Assembly (NCBI GenBank): GCA_024741835.1
Contig: JAENRP010000106.1
Location: 47,588-111,587 of the forward strand
Origin: Diplocarpon mali
Lineage: Eukaryota; Ascomycota; Leotiomycetes; Helotiales; Drepanopezizaceae
Direction: 5' to 3'
Length of the DNA stretch: 64,000 bases
Shown: piece by piece, positions 13,145-24,446 of the stretch
How the letters are laid out: each line of letters begins with the position of its first letter
Position numbering within the stretch: position 1 is the stretch's first letter
Notes under the pieces: generated by a model
Told to the model about the DNA's origin: nothing
Databases searched by the model: none
Seen by the model: only the letters and a program-made list of their open reading frames with translations
Translations under genes and position numbers: made by a program

Positions 13145-13506
13145 GGCGAGCTGTGTGTGGCCGTGATCGAGCGCGCATATGGTGCAGCTGGCTCGCAGAA
13201 TCGAAGTTGGGATTTCACTTTCACGTGAAATGAAGCTGTAGAAAGTGGCGGATACTGTAAAAGCTGCGTAAGAACGTAGGTTGAGGTAGAGGGGTTGTAG
13301 GTTCGGCTACAAACGATGTGATTGGCAGCACGTGCAAGCGAGAAGAGCGGATCACCACCCACCGGCTCGTTTAGAGGCCGACGCGTCTCACAGTAAGCAT
13401 CTCAATCGTGAGTATAAACAACAATTCACCTCTAGGTTCGAAGCCAAGCCAAAGTCAACACAGACAGCCTCCTAGCGCCTTAAAAGCCATACAGTCGAGT
13501 CCTACA
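13145..13506. promoter_or_regulatory. Shared divergent promoter, sulfurtransferase/APC11
   Basis: The 362 bp between the two start codons must carry both promoters. Two CACGTG hexamers lie at 13222-13227 and 13329-13334. In yeast this is the Cbf1 site used with Met4 at sulfur genes. Whether it works that way here is inference, since CACGTG also occurs elsewhere in the window. Confidence 0.5.
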
Positions 13507-13936
13507 ATGAAAGTTAAGATCAGGAAATGGACCGGGGTCGCAACATGGCGATGGGACATCCCCGACGACGACGTCTGCGGCATCTGCCAAGTACACTTTG
13601 ACGGCACATGTCCTACGTGCAAATACCCAGGAGATGATTGCAGCTTGCGTACGTGTCTACACTGCCATTCTTAATTCCTATGGGAGCCAACAGAGGATAG
13701 TCTCGGGAAAATGCGGGCATAATTTCCATATGGTCAGTAGAGCCAACGCATTGATATTTTACAGAACTGAAAGAAAGCAGCATTGCATCGTCGAATGGAT
13801 CAAGCAGGACTCTTCAAAGGGTCAGTGCCCAATGTGCAGACAGAGTAGGTGACGATTCTATAAGGCATTGGGATGCTAATGTTTGTTAGAATTCGAGTGG
13901 ACTGATACTTCGACGACCGCGGCGGCTACATCATGA
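13507..13936 (+). CDS. APC11: Anaphase-promoting complex RING-H2 subunit Apc11
   Basis: The four exons are 13507-13648, 13701-13732, 13781-13844 and 13890-13936, all in phase, encoding 94 residues, the family's normal size. Starting at MKVKIRKW, the zinc ligands appear in the Apc11 order: CGIC, CPTC, DDC, CGH, MHC (across a splice) and CPMC. Exon 2 is only 32 nt and exon 4 adds a short FEWTD tail. Apc11 is the catalytic RING partner of Apc2 and recruits the E2 that ubiquitinates cyclin B and securin. The frame is open upstream to 13408 but the ATG at 13507 begins the conserved N-terminus. Confidence 0.93.
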
Positions 13937-15605
13937 TGAGGAGTAGGGAAATGTCATTCAAACTGGAATTCTAAAATTGTTAACACTGGCTGTGGGGTAG
14001 GCGCCTGTGAATGATACCAGGATTTATTCGGGTTTGGTCATTGGAAGGGCTTTCATAGGGAACCAAGATCTAACATTTTGTCGAAGGATGGCAGCCTAAA
14101 AAGTGCCAGCGTTCAAAAATGAATTGCTCTTCAGCAACGAATCAGTTGCATGTATTGGTATGGTTAGATCAGATTAGTAATTCCACTGACCAGCAATTCC
14201 TTTAGTTTGCATCGAGTCCATCTTGAAATGTATTATTGTCATAGGAACTACTTCCCAGAATCGTTACAGTACAAGTCAACTGATATTTGCCGTTTGGGCG
14301 AGAACACTGAAATCAATATTATAAATCTCTGAAGATTGTTCTAGCTGCTTAAGAAGTAATAGTTAAATTTAAATAAAAACATATCATTATAACTGCAAGC
14401 TTTTTTTCTTACCTATATCTAAATAATTTATAAAACTTATTATGTAATATTTCATTTGCTTGCTGCGATATAAGCTTCAATTTTATTTTACACACTTATA
14501 CCTAAAATCTAGAACAAAAACTAATCTCAAGTACTCTTTGTAAAGTAACTTGAAATCCTGAGCTCTTACTAAGTATATATTACAAATTGGATTTATCAAC
14601 AGTACAATCAAGGAGCACAATTTATAAGCATTCGCTGAGGTATTATCATTTGTACTAAATCATATAGAATCTAAAGAGAATGAAGGCCACTTTGATACTA
14701 AAATACTCAGTCACTTGAGTATTTACACCTCAAACTTACTTATTACATATAATAAAACTATCATAATATGTAAATCAAATCCTTAAGCCATTGAATCAAT
14801 GTGAGGCTCTATTTTAATCTGATAGTCCTGAAATCTAACAATTAAAACTCAATGCATTTTGCACATATATGCTGAAGGTATAATTGTAAATAAATTAAGA
14901 GTCTTCTCTTCCGTTGATATTAAAAATTAAGGCGAGTATCTTAGTAGCAAAGACTTAGCATTCTAGTAGTATATAGACTCTTGAAAATCCTGTTTTGAAT
15001 GGTATGATTATTCAAATTCCAATATGTTTCAACGTATTTACATAAGCCCTTTTATTTAAGTAATCTAGGACTCTACTATGTATAAAAGCAGAGACTCCTA
15101 GTTTCTTTTCTATTGTTAAAGATTCTAGCAAAAGGAGTACGTCAAGCCTTTACAGTTGCAAAACTTTTTGTTCAAGACAAAAGACCCAATATTCGCATCT
15201 ACATGGTTTTCGGCGATATTCAGTTGACGGCCACTGTACTTATCCTTGAGAAATCTCCGCTATGCGTCTTTCTTCTTCTTTATGTTTCTAAATAGTAAAT
15301 TCTATGGTCTTGTTTTCGAGCTAAGATAGGAAGACTATCATAATAAAATGTGGGATTTTGCAGCATTGGCCCTTTGTTACGTTGGTAGTTTTTGCAGGAT
15401 GGGAGACATTGACCTGAAAACGTAACCAGAAGAGGTCTTATCAGATTTTGCAGTAAATTTTTAATAAGTTCTAAATGTATGTTTAGCTTGCTCGCCAGAA
15501 TGGTCATATTTTAACCCAATGAGTTTGTATTCTGCAACTAAAACTTCATCCTACGACTCAGATCCTCCATGCGAGCAAGGCCTCGCAGATAGCCCCAGCT
15601 ATACC
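13937..15605. other. AT-rich intergenic DNA
   Basis: This segment is strongly AT-rich, especially 14,300-15,100, with many short TA-type runs and no frame with gene character. Its composition together with the neighbouring retroelement end suggests decayed repeat DNA. Confidence 0.5.
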
Positions 15606-16000
15606 TATTGGTATCACAGGTGAAGGTGAGGCACAATTCGAATAGGGGTTCCCGTAGTTGTATTCAGTTGTGTCTATTCTTTAGGTAGAATGGCCGGAAG
15701 GGCTATTGTGTACTACTGCCAAGCTAGGCAGGCTACCTACGTCATATACCCACGTGACTGTATTCCAACAATACCCCCCAGTCTACTAAGCAGAGCCTCA
15801 AAGAGCGTCAAACCTCTAAGGAAAGCTGCTGATCCCCCATGATCTTGCGCTTCAGTAGAATGTCTATATGCCGTGTCCATACACCTGATCAGGCCAGCCA
15901 TTCTATTAGCCGCACTAACTAGTAGTCAGGCTATTTAGTAATTAGGAGACCCATTTAAAATTAAGAAACAGTCTCATAGAATTGCGTTGCCCTAGTGGTA
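15606..16000 (-). mobile_element. 3' end remnant of a copia-type LTR retrotransposon
   Basis: Read on the minus strand, a purine tract (ACTGGGGGGTAT, about 15,782-15,771) is followed at once by TGTTGGAATA (15,770-15,761), the classic polypurine tract to 3' LTR junction of fungal Ty1/copia elements. The LTR probably ends near 15,606 (ACCAATA), close to the ACCAACA end of the solo LTR at 62 kb. The 200 or so bases upstream of the tract look like the non-coding end of the polyprotein gene. No intact coding part and no 5' LTR were found. Confidence 0.5.
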
Positions 16001-16663
16001 ACTAACCCTATCTCTAACCCTAGGTAAGACTTTGCGCCGACGACATAAGATGGGACCTAGTCCATCGCTCTGGTCTCCAAGTCTTCGCGGAGCTCTTTTT
16101 TTTTCTTCTTTCAAAAAATGACCAAAAAAATTAAATAGCATTAAATAAATTTAAGTGATTTATCCTGAGCGGAAATATCATTGACGTAACTCGACTTACA
16201 TCGTTAGCACTGATTTAATTCTCAGTAAGTCCTCTCAGAGCAAGTATCTCTGACGTAGTTTACATGGTTCTCACTACTGAACGAGAGTCTAGTGAGGCTA
16301 CCTGATTAGGAAAGACCGTTCATTTGCTTAAGAACGTAGTCGAGCTGGCAGTCCAGATTCAGATTCAATACCGAAGTGGGCCAGCATCCACAGATCCGGT
16401 GTCACCTTCAAATCATTCAGTAATTAACGCACCTTCTCATGTCGTATTTCCTACTTAAAGGCTTCGACCCCCTTCAACTTCTCTCCCCGATCCAACGTCA
16501 ACAATTTTCCTTGAACTGAAGCCCAGAGTCATCGGCAACCCCAGTTTCTCTTCTCTTCTCGTCTTGATCACAATTCTCAACACATTTCCTTGATTGATCT
16601 GAAGCTCCTGGTCACGTACAACCACAACACAGAAGAGAGACTCCCCTTGTCATAACTGGTAGC
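16001..16663. other. Upstream region of the trypsin-like gene
   Basis: It contains a CTAACCC-rich stretch (about 16,002-16,025), A/T runs near 16,090-16,150 and a pyrimidine-rich leader (16,500-16,600) that looks like a fungal promoter/5' UTR. No gene is seen. Confidence 0.4.
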
Positions 16664-18385
16664 ATGGTTTCAGGAGAGATTCGACGTCACCGAGAGAGGT
16701 CGTCAGATCCAGGTAGTAAGTTCTAGTTAGAGATTTTTCCCTCATCTTACAATACTAACATGTGAATAGTGACTGGGATCATGCAGATTGAGGCATTTCT
16801 AGCATCTAAAGATAATTTTCGAGTTGCTCCAGAGCGCATGATACCAACACCTTGGCCTTTTCATCAAAGATGTCCAACAGAGAGTGCGGCCAGCGTTTTC
16901 AACGCCATGAAATCCCAATTTCAATCAATTGTTGAGGAATACGGCATTCGGTCTGAGCGGATTGATATGCATTCCATCGCCCAGAAAGAAAAGGAGGAGA
17001 CTAGGAGAGATTGTCTGATTATCGAAACCAAGGACCAAGACGTTTCGAATTGGAGCAACGCTGCCAATCAACTCCAAACGGTGCTTTCAGAAACCACTCT
17101 TACTCCAGGGACGTTCCAAGTTGAGATAAGGAATCCGGATCTCTTCTACGCAGATCGGTCTAGCATCCTTCCTGATGACCCTGATCTCATTAGTTGCATC
17201 CAAGCCATCCGAGATCAAGTTTTGCAAATGGCTTTACGAAAATTAGGCAAGAATTGTACTTCCATCGGATACCACTCCCGCAAGGCAAAGTGGGATAAAT
17301 CTCCAGCGAAACCTTCTGTACTTATCTTTGTTCGCCCAGGGACCTTGGCTGTATGGGAGGATGTGGAACGATCACTTCTGCAGGCAATACGGGGTGATGA
17401 ATTCCCAGAAATCACGTTGAGTCTTGAGATACTCGTCGGTGAAGTGCACATCGGTGCCGCCAGAGGCTCTACCTCTGACATTAGCAAAGGTCTGAGATAT
17501 CTTGAACTCGAGAATATGGTGCCATTCAACGGCTCTTCAATCGGAGTACCTGGGCGCAGTCCTGATTCCGGTACTCTTGGTGGCTGGCTCCGGCTCGAGA
17601 GTCAGGAGACCGGAGAAAATTTCTGCGGCTTTTTAACGTGTTACCATGCAATTGCCATGGGGGACGAGGAAAATGTTCTCGAAAACAACACCTGCGGCAT
17701 TGGGTTGTGTGGCAAAAACTCACAACATGTCCCAAAGATCGAAGTTGTGTGGCCATCAGAGTATGATCGCGAGGCCTGGAAATCAGAAATCCAGACACTG
17801 ATCGAACAAGGCGAGGCTTCAAATTCTGAACGAAACATCCTCGCGATGCTATCTCAAGCGAAGACATCAGAATCCATTGGCTCAGTCCGATTTGCGTCAG
17901 GCTTCGAGCAGAGAACAAAATCTGGGGCACGGCTAGACTGGGCATTTGTTGAGTCGCCCAAAACCTTCCGACGAAACACCCCTCCACCACCTCAATTCAA
18001 CCAGTCTTTGATTCCAGGTAGAAATTTCGTATACGCGCCAACCGGCAACGATTTTGTTCATTCGTTGGGTCGGATAAAACCTGGGGACTGGGTCGTACGT
18101 CAAGGACGCACAAGCATCGGCCACGGCCAGGTGAACAGGATCCAACGCCACGTCATATGGGAAGAACATCCACCATCGGAAGAGGTAGAGATAATGGGTT
18201 TTGGCGACGACTTTGGGCGCGCCGGAGATTCGGGCTCATGGGTCGTCAACAGGCATTTCGAGTTAGTGGGAATGTTGATTGGTATGGATAGAGCAAGTTC
18301 AGAGGACGTGGGATTGGTGACCCCGATACACGATATCATTGATGATATCGAGAAGCGGACTAGCTGCGTCGTCTCGTTCCCTTAG
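16664..18385 (+). CDS. Trypsin-like (S1-fold) serine protease domain protein
   Basis: Exon 1 (16664-16715) and exon 2 (16770-18385) are joined by a 54-nt intron with GTAAGT donor, TACTAAC branch site and AATAG acceptor, giving 555 residues. The N-terminal half (to about 250) is not recognised. The second half looks like a chymotrypsin-fold domain: His310 in LTCYHA, Asp407 in RLDWAF and Ser505 in GDSGSWV form a plausible catalytic triad in the right order. There is no signal peptide, so an intracellular protein is likely. Such fungal proteins occur alone or fused to signalling domains; the substrate is unknown. The gene is flanked by AT-rich and retroelement DNA. Confidence 0.75.
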
Positions 18386-19412
18386 TTATGCTAAATACGG
18401 TGTATCATACGCATGGGTCTTGAAAAATCAATCCCACACAATGGAAATAGCTATGTTGGTACGCAGATTCCTGTGCAAGAGGCAAGCTGCCCTCGTTCCT
18501 GGGGTCATCCCACACAGCTGTACCATATGCGATATGAGGGGTTTCGTATGTATTTCGGACGGCTGTTCAGCCGGAGGACTTCGGAAGGATATCCATATGC
18601 GGCTAGGAGGGACTACAGGAGGGAGGACATTCATAGGTATAAAGGTACCATCTCGGTCATGTAGAGATAGACAGACATTACAATAGATTCTTTTTGACAA
18701 CAAGTACTCAACTATATTCACGTGAATATCGATTACCGGTATAGAACCTACAAGCTACTTTCGTTATTGATATGAAAAATAACAAACTTTTCATACAGTT
18801 TACCAGCTTCATCCTTAGCGTGGGCATTTTGGTAGATTACGGCCAGAAGACGCCGATACAAGTTTCCCCTGAGGTAAAAAAAAAAAAAAAAAAAAATGCA
18901 TGTCCTGGCCCTTAGACCGTATAACTAGTTGACACGCCAATTGAGTCCGGCAAGGCCGAGGAAGTCATACACCTGCTACGAAAGTATATGCTTTGGTCAG
19001 GAATTTTACAAGAGGAATGAACTGCTGGCTGAGTCGATGGTTACTGATTGGTGAAAAGAAGGGTTTTGGTAACACAAGGTGTGGACACAAGGTGTGGACA
19101 CTGAAGGAGATATCTCTAGGTTCGTTGTATTCATTGATTGATTAGTTAGTTCCAAAAAGAGAGAGAGAGAGAAGAAGAACAAGTACTCGGGAATCCCTGC
19201 CTAGTGCTAATGCTAGTCCGTGCGCCCTGCAGGCCTCATCTCACGTGACTGAGATCACTTGATTACTACGGGGGGAATATTCCCAGTTGTTTCCGGGGTA
19301 TCAACGAGCGATCAGAGCCCTAGACCGCGACGTTGACGGCGAAAAAGAAAAAATATGTCATGTGGAAATATTTAACACAACTCTCTGCGTCCAACACGTG
19401 TCCATCAGCTTT
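18386..19412. other. Intergenic with a 21-base A run
   Basis: A homopolymer A tract lies at 18,876-18,896 and a short GA-rich run near 19,155-19,172. A tandem 13-base unit (ACACAAGGTGTGG type) occurs near 19,072-19,100. No gene is seen; the right end is 3' flank of the rhamnosidase. Confidence 0.45.
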
Positions 19413-22335
19413 TCAAGACATGCCCTTAAACTTACAGACGAGAGGTGTGACTCCCTCGTAAAGCCCACTGCCAATCATGACAATCTTCCCACTGCTGTCC
19501 GGCAGCACGACCTCACCCGTGGTGTTTGGGGGAAGCGTCACCTGTACTCGGAATGCCTTCTCGTCCCCCTTATCAAAGATCTCCCACTCACATGTAATCA
19601 TTCCGTAAGGCGACAGGTGCTTGACACTTGCACTCGTGATGTCTCCTCCTGGCTCAGGCGCAATACGTACAGACTTCCAGCCCGGTTTCGCTGCGCTGAT
19701 ACCGCCAACGGTAGAATACAGCCATGAAGCGACGCTCCCCAGGGCGTAATGGTTGAAGCTCGTCATTTCGCCGGTGTTGAGCTTGCCCGAGGGTAGCATG
19801 GAGTCCCAACGCTCCCATTGCGTGGTAGCGCCCATTGTGAGAGGGTAAAGCCAACTGGGACATTGATTCTGATGAATCATCTGATAGGCGAGTTGAGTTT
19901 GTAGCACTCTCGTCAACGCGGGCAATACCAGCGGTGTGCCAACGAAGCCCGTCTCGATTCTGAATCCAGAGGCCATCACAATAGCTTGCAATCTTTCCTT
20001 GGCAGATGACAGTCTTTTTGCATTTCTGTTTTTGATGTCACTAACATCTTTTTCACTCTGGCCACTGGAGGGCAGAGAAAGTAAGTCGAATTCGATGGCC
20101 AGAGAGAGGGAGGTCATAGTCTCGGGGACCAGTCTTCCGTTTTCCGTGACGTATTCGTTTTGGAAGAGTTTCTTCATTCGTAAGGCATCCCGCTTGTACT
20201 GGTTAACTTCTGATAGAGGGACAGATGTACCTAAAGATTCGCAGGTATTTACAAGAATATTAGAGACATGCACTAGGGAAACTGTCAGCGTGCCGTCTAA
20301 AATTCCGAGCATGCCGGCTCCAAGTTGGATAGGACGTGATTTGCGGTATTCTCACAACTCCTTGGCCAGAAATTGCAGGCAGACGGGTCAGGCAATACAT
20401 ACCGAGATATGCGTTGGCCACGAATTGGGGGTCAGTCTTGCCCGCTCCCGCATCATTAGGCGGTGCATCGGGATCCAGCCAGTCTCCGTATTGAAACTGC
20501 GTCGGATCCCAAAGTTCCTTCTCATAATCCCCTTTGAAATCTTTCACAACCCCTTTGCGCCTTACCACCCCCTTCTCCAGCCACATAGCCATACTGTGTA
20601 GCTGAGTGCTAAGAATTTTGCGATCTCGAAAGGCTTTCCAAAGCTCCCACGGAACCATAATCCCAGCATCAGACCACGCGGCCACTCCAGTGCGACGCGT
20701 GACACCTGGAAGCATCGGTACTACCTCACCAATCACTCCGCCGAGCTCTTTCTCCTGCTCGATTACTAGATCCTTTAACCAGCCAGAAAGAATGCCAGAT
20801 GTATCGTACAGGAAGTTTGCCGTTGGGCAGAATACTTGAATGTCTCCCGTCCATCCAAGACGCTCATCACGCTGCGGACAATCTGTGGGAATACTAACAA
20901 AGTTTCCTTTCATACCCCAGACGATATTCTCGTGAAGTTTATTGATACCGAAGTCTCCAACATCAGAGCACTCGAACCAGCCTGTACGTTCCATATCTGT
21001 ATGGACGACGATGGCTTCGATATTTTCCAAGGGAGGCTTCCCATCTGGGGAGGGCCAATTGTCGACTTGAACGTAGCGAAATCCATGAAAAGTAAATTTT
21101 GGCTCCCATGTAATTTCTTCTCCAGCAAGTATCACAGTGTCTGTAGCTTTACAAAAACGAAGCGGGTTTACTGCAATTTCGCCATCTTCAAGGACTTCGA
21201 CATGACGGAACAGAATAGTATGCCCTGAAGGTCCTGAGACAAGTATTTTGAGCCACCCAACCAGGTTTTGCCCAAAGTCGATCACGATCTTTCCGGAGGG
21301 AGTGAGAGGAAGGATTTCTTTTGGCTTGACGATCTCAATGCGTCGTACTGGCGGCCCTACCGGAGCTTGAAGTCTCTCGTATGGATGCTCAATCTCTCTG
21401 ACCGGGGACCAGTGTGTATCGTCGAAAGGAGCAGAAGACCAGCCAGGAATTTCCGATCTGGCATCGTATATCTCCCCGTCGTAAATTTCCGAGGATACAC
21501 GTGGGCCAACACTTGACTTCCACGTATCGTCAGAAACGATGGTAACCGTCGTTCCGTCTTCAAGAATAACTCTCAGCTGTGCCAACAGAGCAAGTGTGTC
21601 TCCGTAGATGAATCTCTGGCCACCTAAATACCCAATTCTGCCAGCGTACCAGCCTTCTCCAACTTCGGCTCCAATGACATTGTCTCCTTCGTGTAATAGA
21701 GAGGTTACGTCAAAGGTCTGGTAGTTGAGATGATATTTGTAGGAAGTCCATCCAGGAGCCAGTACGTGATCACCAACCTTCTTTCCATTGATAGAAGCCT
21801 CGTAGAGACCGTACGCCGTGATGAACAGACGGGCAGACTTGGCTTTACTTGTAAGTTGAAACCCCTTTCGGAACAAAGCAGGTCGTAGCGAGCCGCTAGT
21901 GCTGATGGTTCTGGGTGCAACGATCATCTTCGAAGTCCAGTCGTCTCTTCTTAGCAACCCAACTTCAACTGTTGATGGTGGAGACCATGGGGACCAGCAG
22001 GTGTCAGGGTTGTCTCTCGTGCTCACTTGTACCGTCATTATTTCTCCTAGGACCAACTCTCTGCAGGGCCATGGTACTAAAACGGAGTCAGAGCTCAAGA
22101 ATATTTTCTCGAGATTCTTGAAACCATTATTGTGCGACTCGCTAGAGGAGATTAGGACTTTGTAAGAGTGTTGAGTCCAGTCTTTTTCTGTGCCTGAGAA
22201 CCGCCAGGAAAATCGTGGCTTAGCCTCTCCTATACCCAGAGAATCTCCATGTCGATGGTGCTCGAATGTGACAGCCTCTGGTTGTGCCATCGTGACAGGC
22301 TTGGGCCCGTGCCGGTAAGCCAGTGAGATTTCCAT
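19413..22335 (-). CDS. Alpha-L-rhamnosidase, GH78
   Basis: The two exons are 22335-20403 and 20296-19413, with a GTATGT donor and TTTTAG acceptor, encoding 938 residues. The domain order matches fungal/bacterial GH78: an N-terminal beta domain (FEHHR..IGIGEAKPRFSW), the Bac_rhamnosid_N region, and the (alpha/alpha)6 barrel with CPQRDERLGWTGD, which holds the usual acidic catalytic residues. WSDAG, TQWERWD and TSFNHYALGSVASWLY follow, then a C-terminal beta domain. The enzyme removes terminal alpha-L-rhamnose from plant glycosides or pectic side chains. I see no clear signal peptide, so it may be intracellular and act on imported rhamnosides. A second Met at 22,290 (MAQPEAVTFEHHR) is an alternative start. 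Confidence 0.93.
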
Positions 22336-22848
22336 GAAGAGCGAGGGAAGCCAACTCTAAGCTGCTTTTGTTGACAAAGGGTAAAAGGACTTCAACGTAT
22401 CCAGGATGGTGCGAGGCGGCGTGATGTCTTTTCACTTGGAGTCAGCAAGGCTTGAGCCTCGGAGTTCCAGTGCATAGTAACGCAGAGTGGGCGTTAAGAT
22501 GGGTTCGAGTTCTAAGAAGGGGCGAGGGAGATGCTGAATTGAGGCTCGGCGGGGACGAACTAGCGCGAAATACTTGTCACGTGGTCTAAGGACATGGCGA
22601 AGCTGTCTCTCTCGGTTTCAATTCCGCATAAAAGGCCTCAGATCTTGGAGATTCCGCAGTTTTAGATATATGAAAGTTTAGGTCCTGTGGATTCGAATTT
22701 GGGTCTACCACATGCTCGGTCACACAGCTCATCCACAGTATGTTGGGAGTTTATATCTCGCCCCAGAAGCGAGATCCTCAATCACATGATGAATAATGTA
22801 GTGGATAGACAGAATTGATTTTTCCGCGAGAAAAAGGTTCCTTACCGT
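22336..22848. promoter_or_regulatory. Divergent intergenic region, rhamnosidase/hydrolase
   Basis: About 510 bp separate the two divergent starts. A CACGTGG hexamer context lies near 22,578. No other gene is visible. Confidence 0.35.
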
Positions 22849-24446
22849 TTGCCTCAGTCATTTGTCAAGTATTCCATCAGTAGCGTAGGGGTTCAAGCAC
22901 ATTCGGGAGAAACGACGTTGCGTTGCAATCGCGCCAGGCTGAGCACAAGCGAGTCATCTCAACCTCACCGAGGTTCCTGGTCTTGTCCAAGGATTCCTGA
23001 CTTTGATCAACATTGCAACCCCTTCACATCTCAACGATCGCCATGTAACCATACATCCCGGCATCCTCAGGCATTGCCAAAGCTAACAAGTCCCAGGACA
23101 GAATATTCCCAACGGCCCTTGGTCGCAGAAATCCTGGCCCACCCATCCTATCCTGACACAATATGGAAGCTCACGCCTACACAAAGCGGTCTATTGCCCG
23201 TTGCTGCTGATAGAGGCGGACCGATCAATATCGATTGGGAAGTCCATGGAACAGGTGACACGAAGGTCATAGTAAGTCCTTCACGACCAGAACAATTAAA
23301 GCAGGTCACGGGCACTGATGTCGAGTAGTGGATTATGGGATTGGGATCTTTGAAGGTGACTTATTTGGCCTATTTCATCTATGGGGCTGAGCATTAATCG
23401 TCCTAGTCTGGATGGCAAAGGCAGACACTACATTTTGGCCACGAGCATGGCGATAAGTACTCATCTCTGATCTTTGACAATCGAGGTATGTTTCACGGTT
23501 CCAATCCAACCGCACCAGGCTCAGATTATTAGGAATGGGAAAATCGGATAAACCGATTATGCGCTACTCTACGAGTGAGATGGCTAAGGATGCTATCGAA
23601 CTTATCGATCATCTGGGATGGACGAACGAACGGCAGTTGCATGTGGCTGGTGTCTCAATGGGCGGAATGATCGCTCAGGAATTGGTGCTACTACTCCCCT
23701 TGCTATAATCATTCCTCATACTCTTATTGATCACGGTGAACAGGCTTACTTGATACCTGCACGCATCGCCTCACTCTCCCTCCTTTCCACCGCAGCCGCC
23801 ATCGAAAACACCACTACCTTCCTCGAAAACATGAGCACTCGAATCCGGATGTTCATCCCCAAGACCCTCGATCGCTCCGTCAGTGACTCAGCCCACATGC
23901 TCTTTTCCGACGCATGGCTCGACAAAGTGGATGACGCTGTCCTTCCCACATCCAAAACGCCGAATGTTGAGCTGCCTCCTGTACGCTTCTCTGGCCTACC
24001 TTACTGACTGCTCGTTCTACCGATCTTAAATCGGAAATTTTGGATATTACTAACATCAGCGATCACAGTCCGGCGCCTACGCCCGCTTCGCAACAAACTA
24101 TGAGCGTTTCGCCGCTCAAGAACTCAACAAACGTCTCAACGCTCCTGAATTCCAAAAGAAAGGCTTCATGTTGCAAGCTATTGCCGCCGGCTGGCACTAC
24201 AAATCCGCCTCCCAGCTGTCTGAGATAGGCGACAAGGTCGGCCGTAATCGCATCCTAGTCATTCACGGCACCAAGGATAACATGATTACGGTTCCGCTCG
24301 GACGCAAGCTGATTGATCAGCTGAAGCCGGGCATGAGCGAGATCAAGGAAGGGATCGGACATGTGTTTATGCTGGAGGAGACAGAGTGGCTGCATGCAAA
24401 GATTGAGGAGTTGGTGCGAAAGGTAGAGGCGCTGGAGACGAAATAG
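22849..24446 (+). CDS. Alpha/beta-hydrolase of the single-domain fungal type
   Basis: The exons are 22849-23271, 23329-23355, 23407-23485, 23533-23684, 23744-23980 and 24069-24446, all in phase, with mostly canonical donors, for 431 residues. Conserved features are WIMGLGSLK (oxyanion side), [14 protein letters not shown], the nucleophile elbow [19 protein letters not shown] (acid turn) and a C-terminal GIGHV with the catalytic His. Exon 2 is only 27 nt. The first 100 residues before [13 protein letters not shown] are not conserved-looking, and the real start may lie in another small exon; the N-terminus is the weakest part of this call. The substrate is unknown; relatives are annotated as generic hydrolases or peptidase S33-like. 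Confidence 0.8.

Noticed and set aside
16769..16771. GTG as start of the trypsin-like protein
   Set aside because: A phase-correct upstream exon with ATG at 16664 and perfect intron signals explains the open 5' end.
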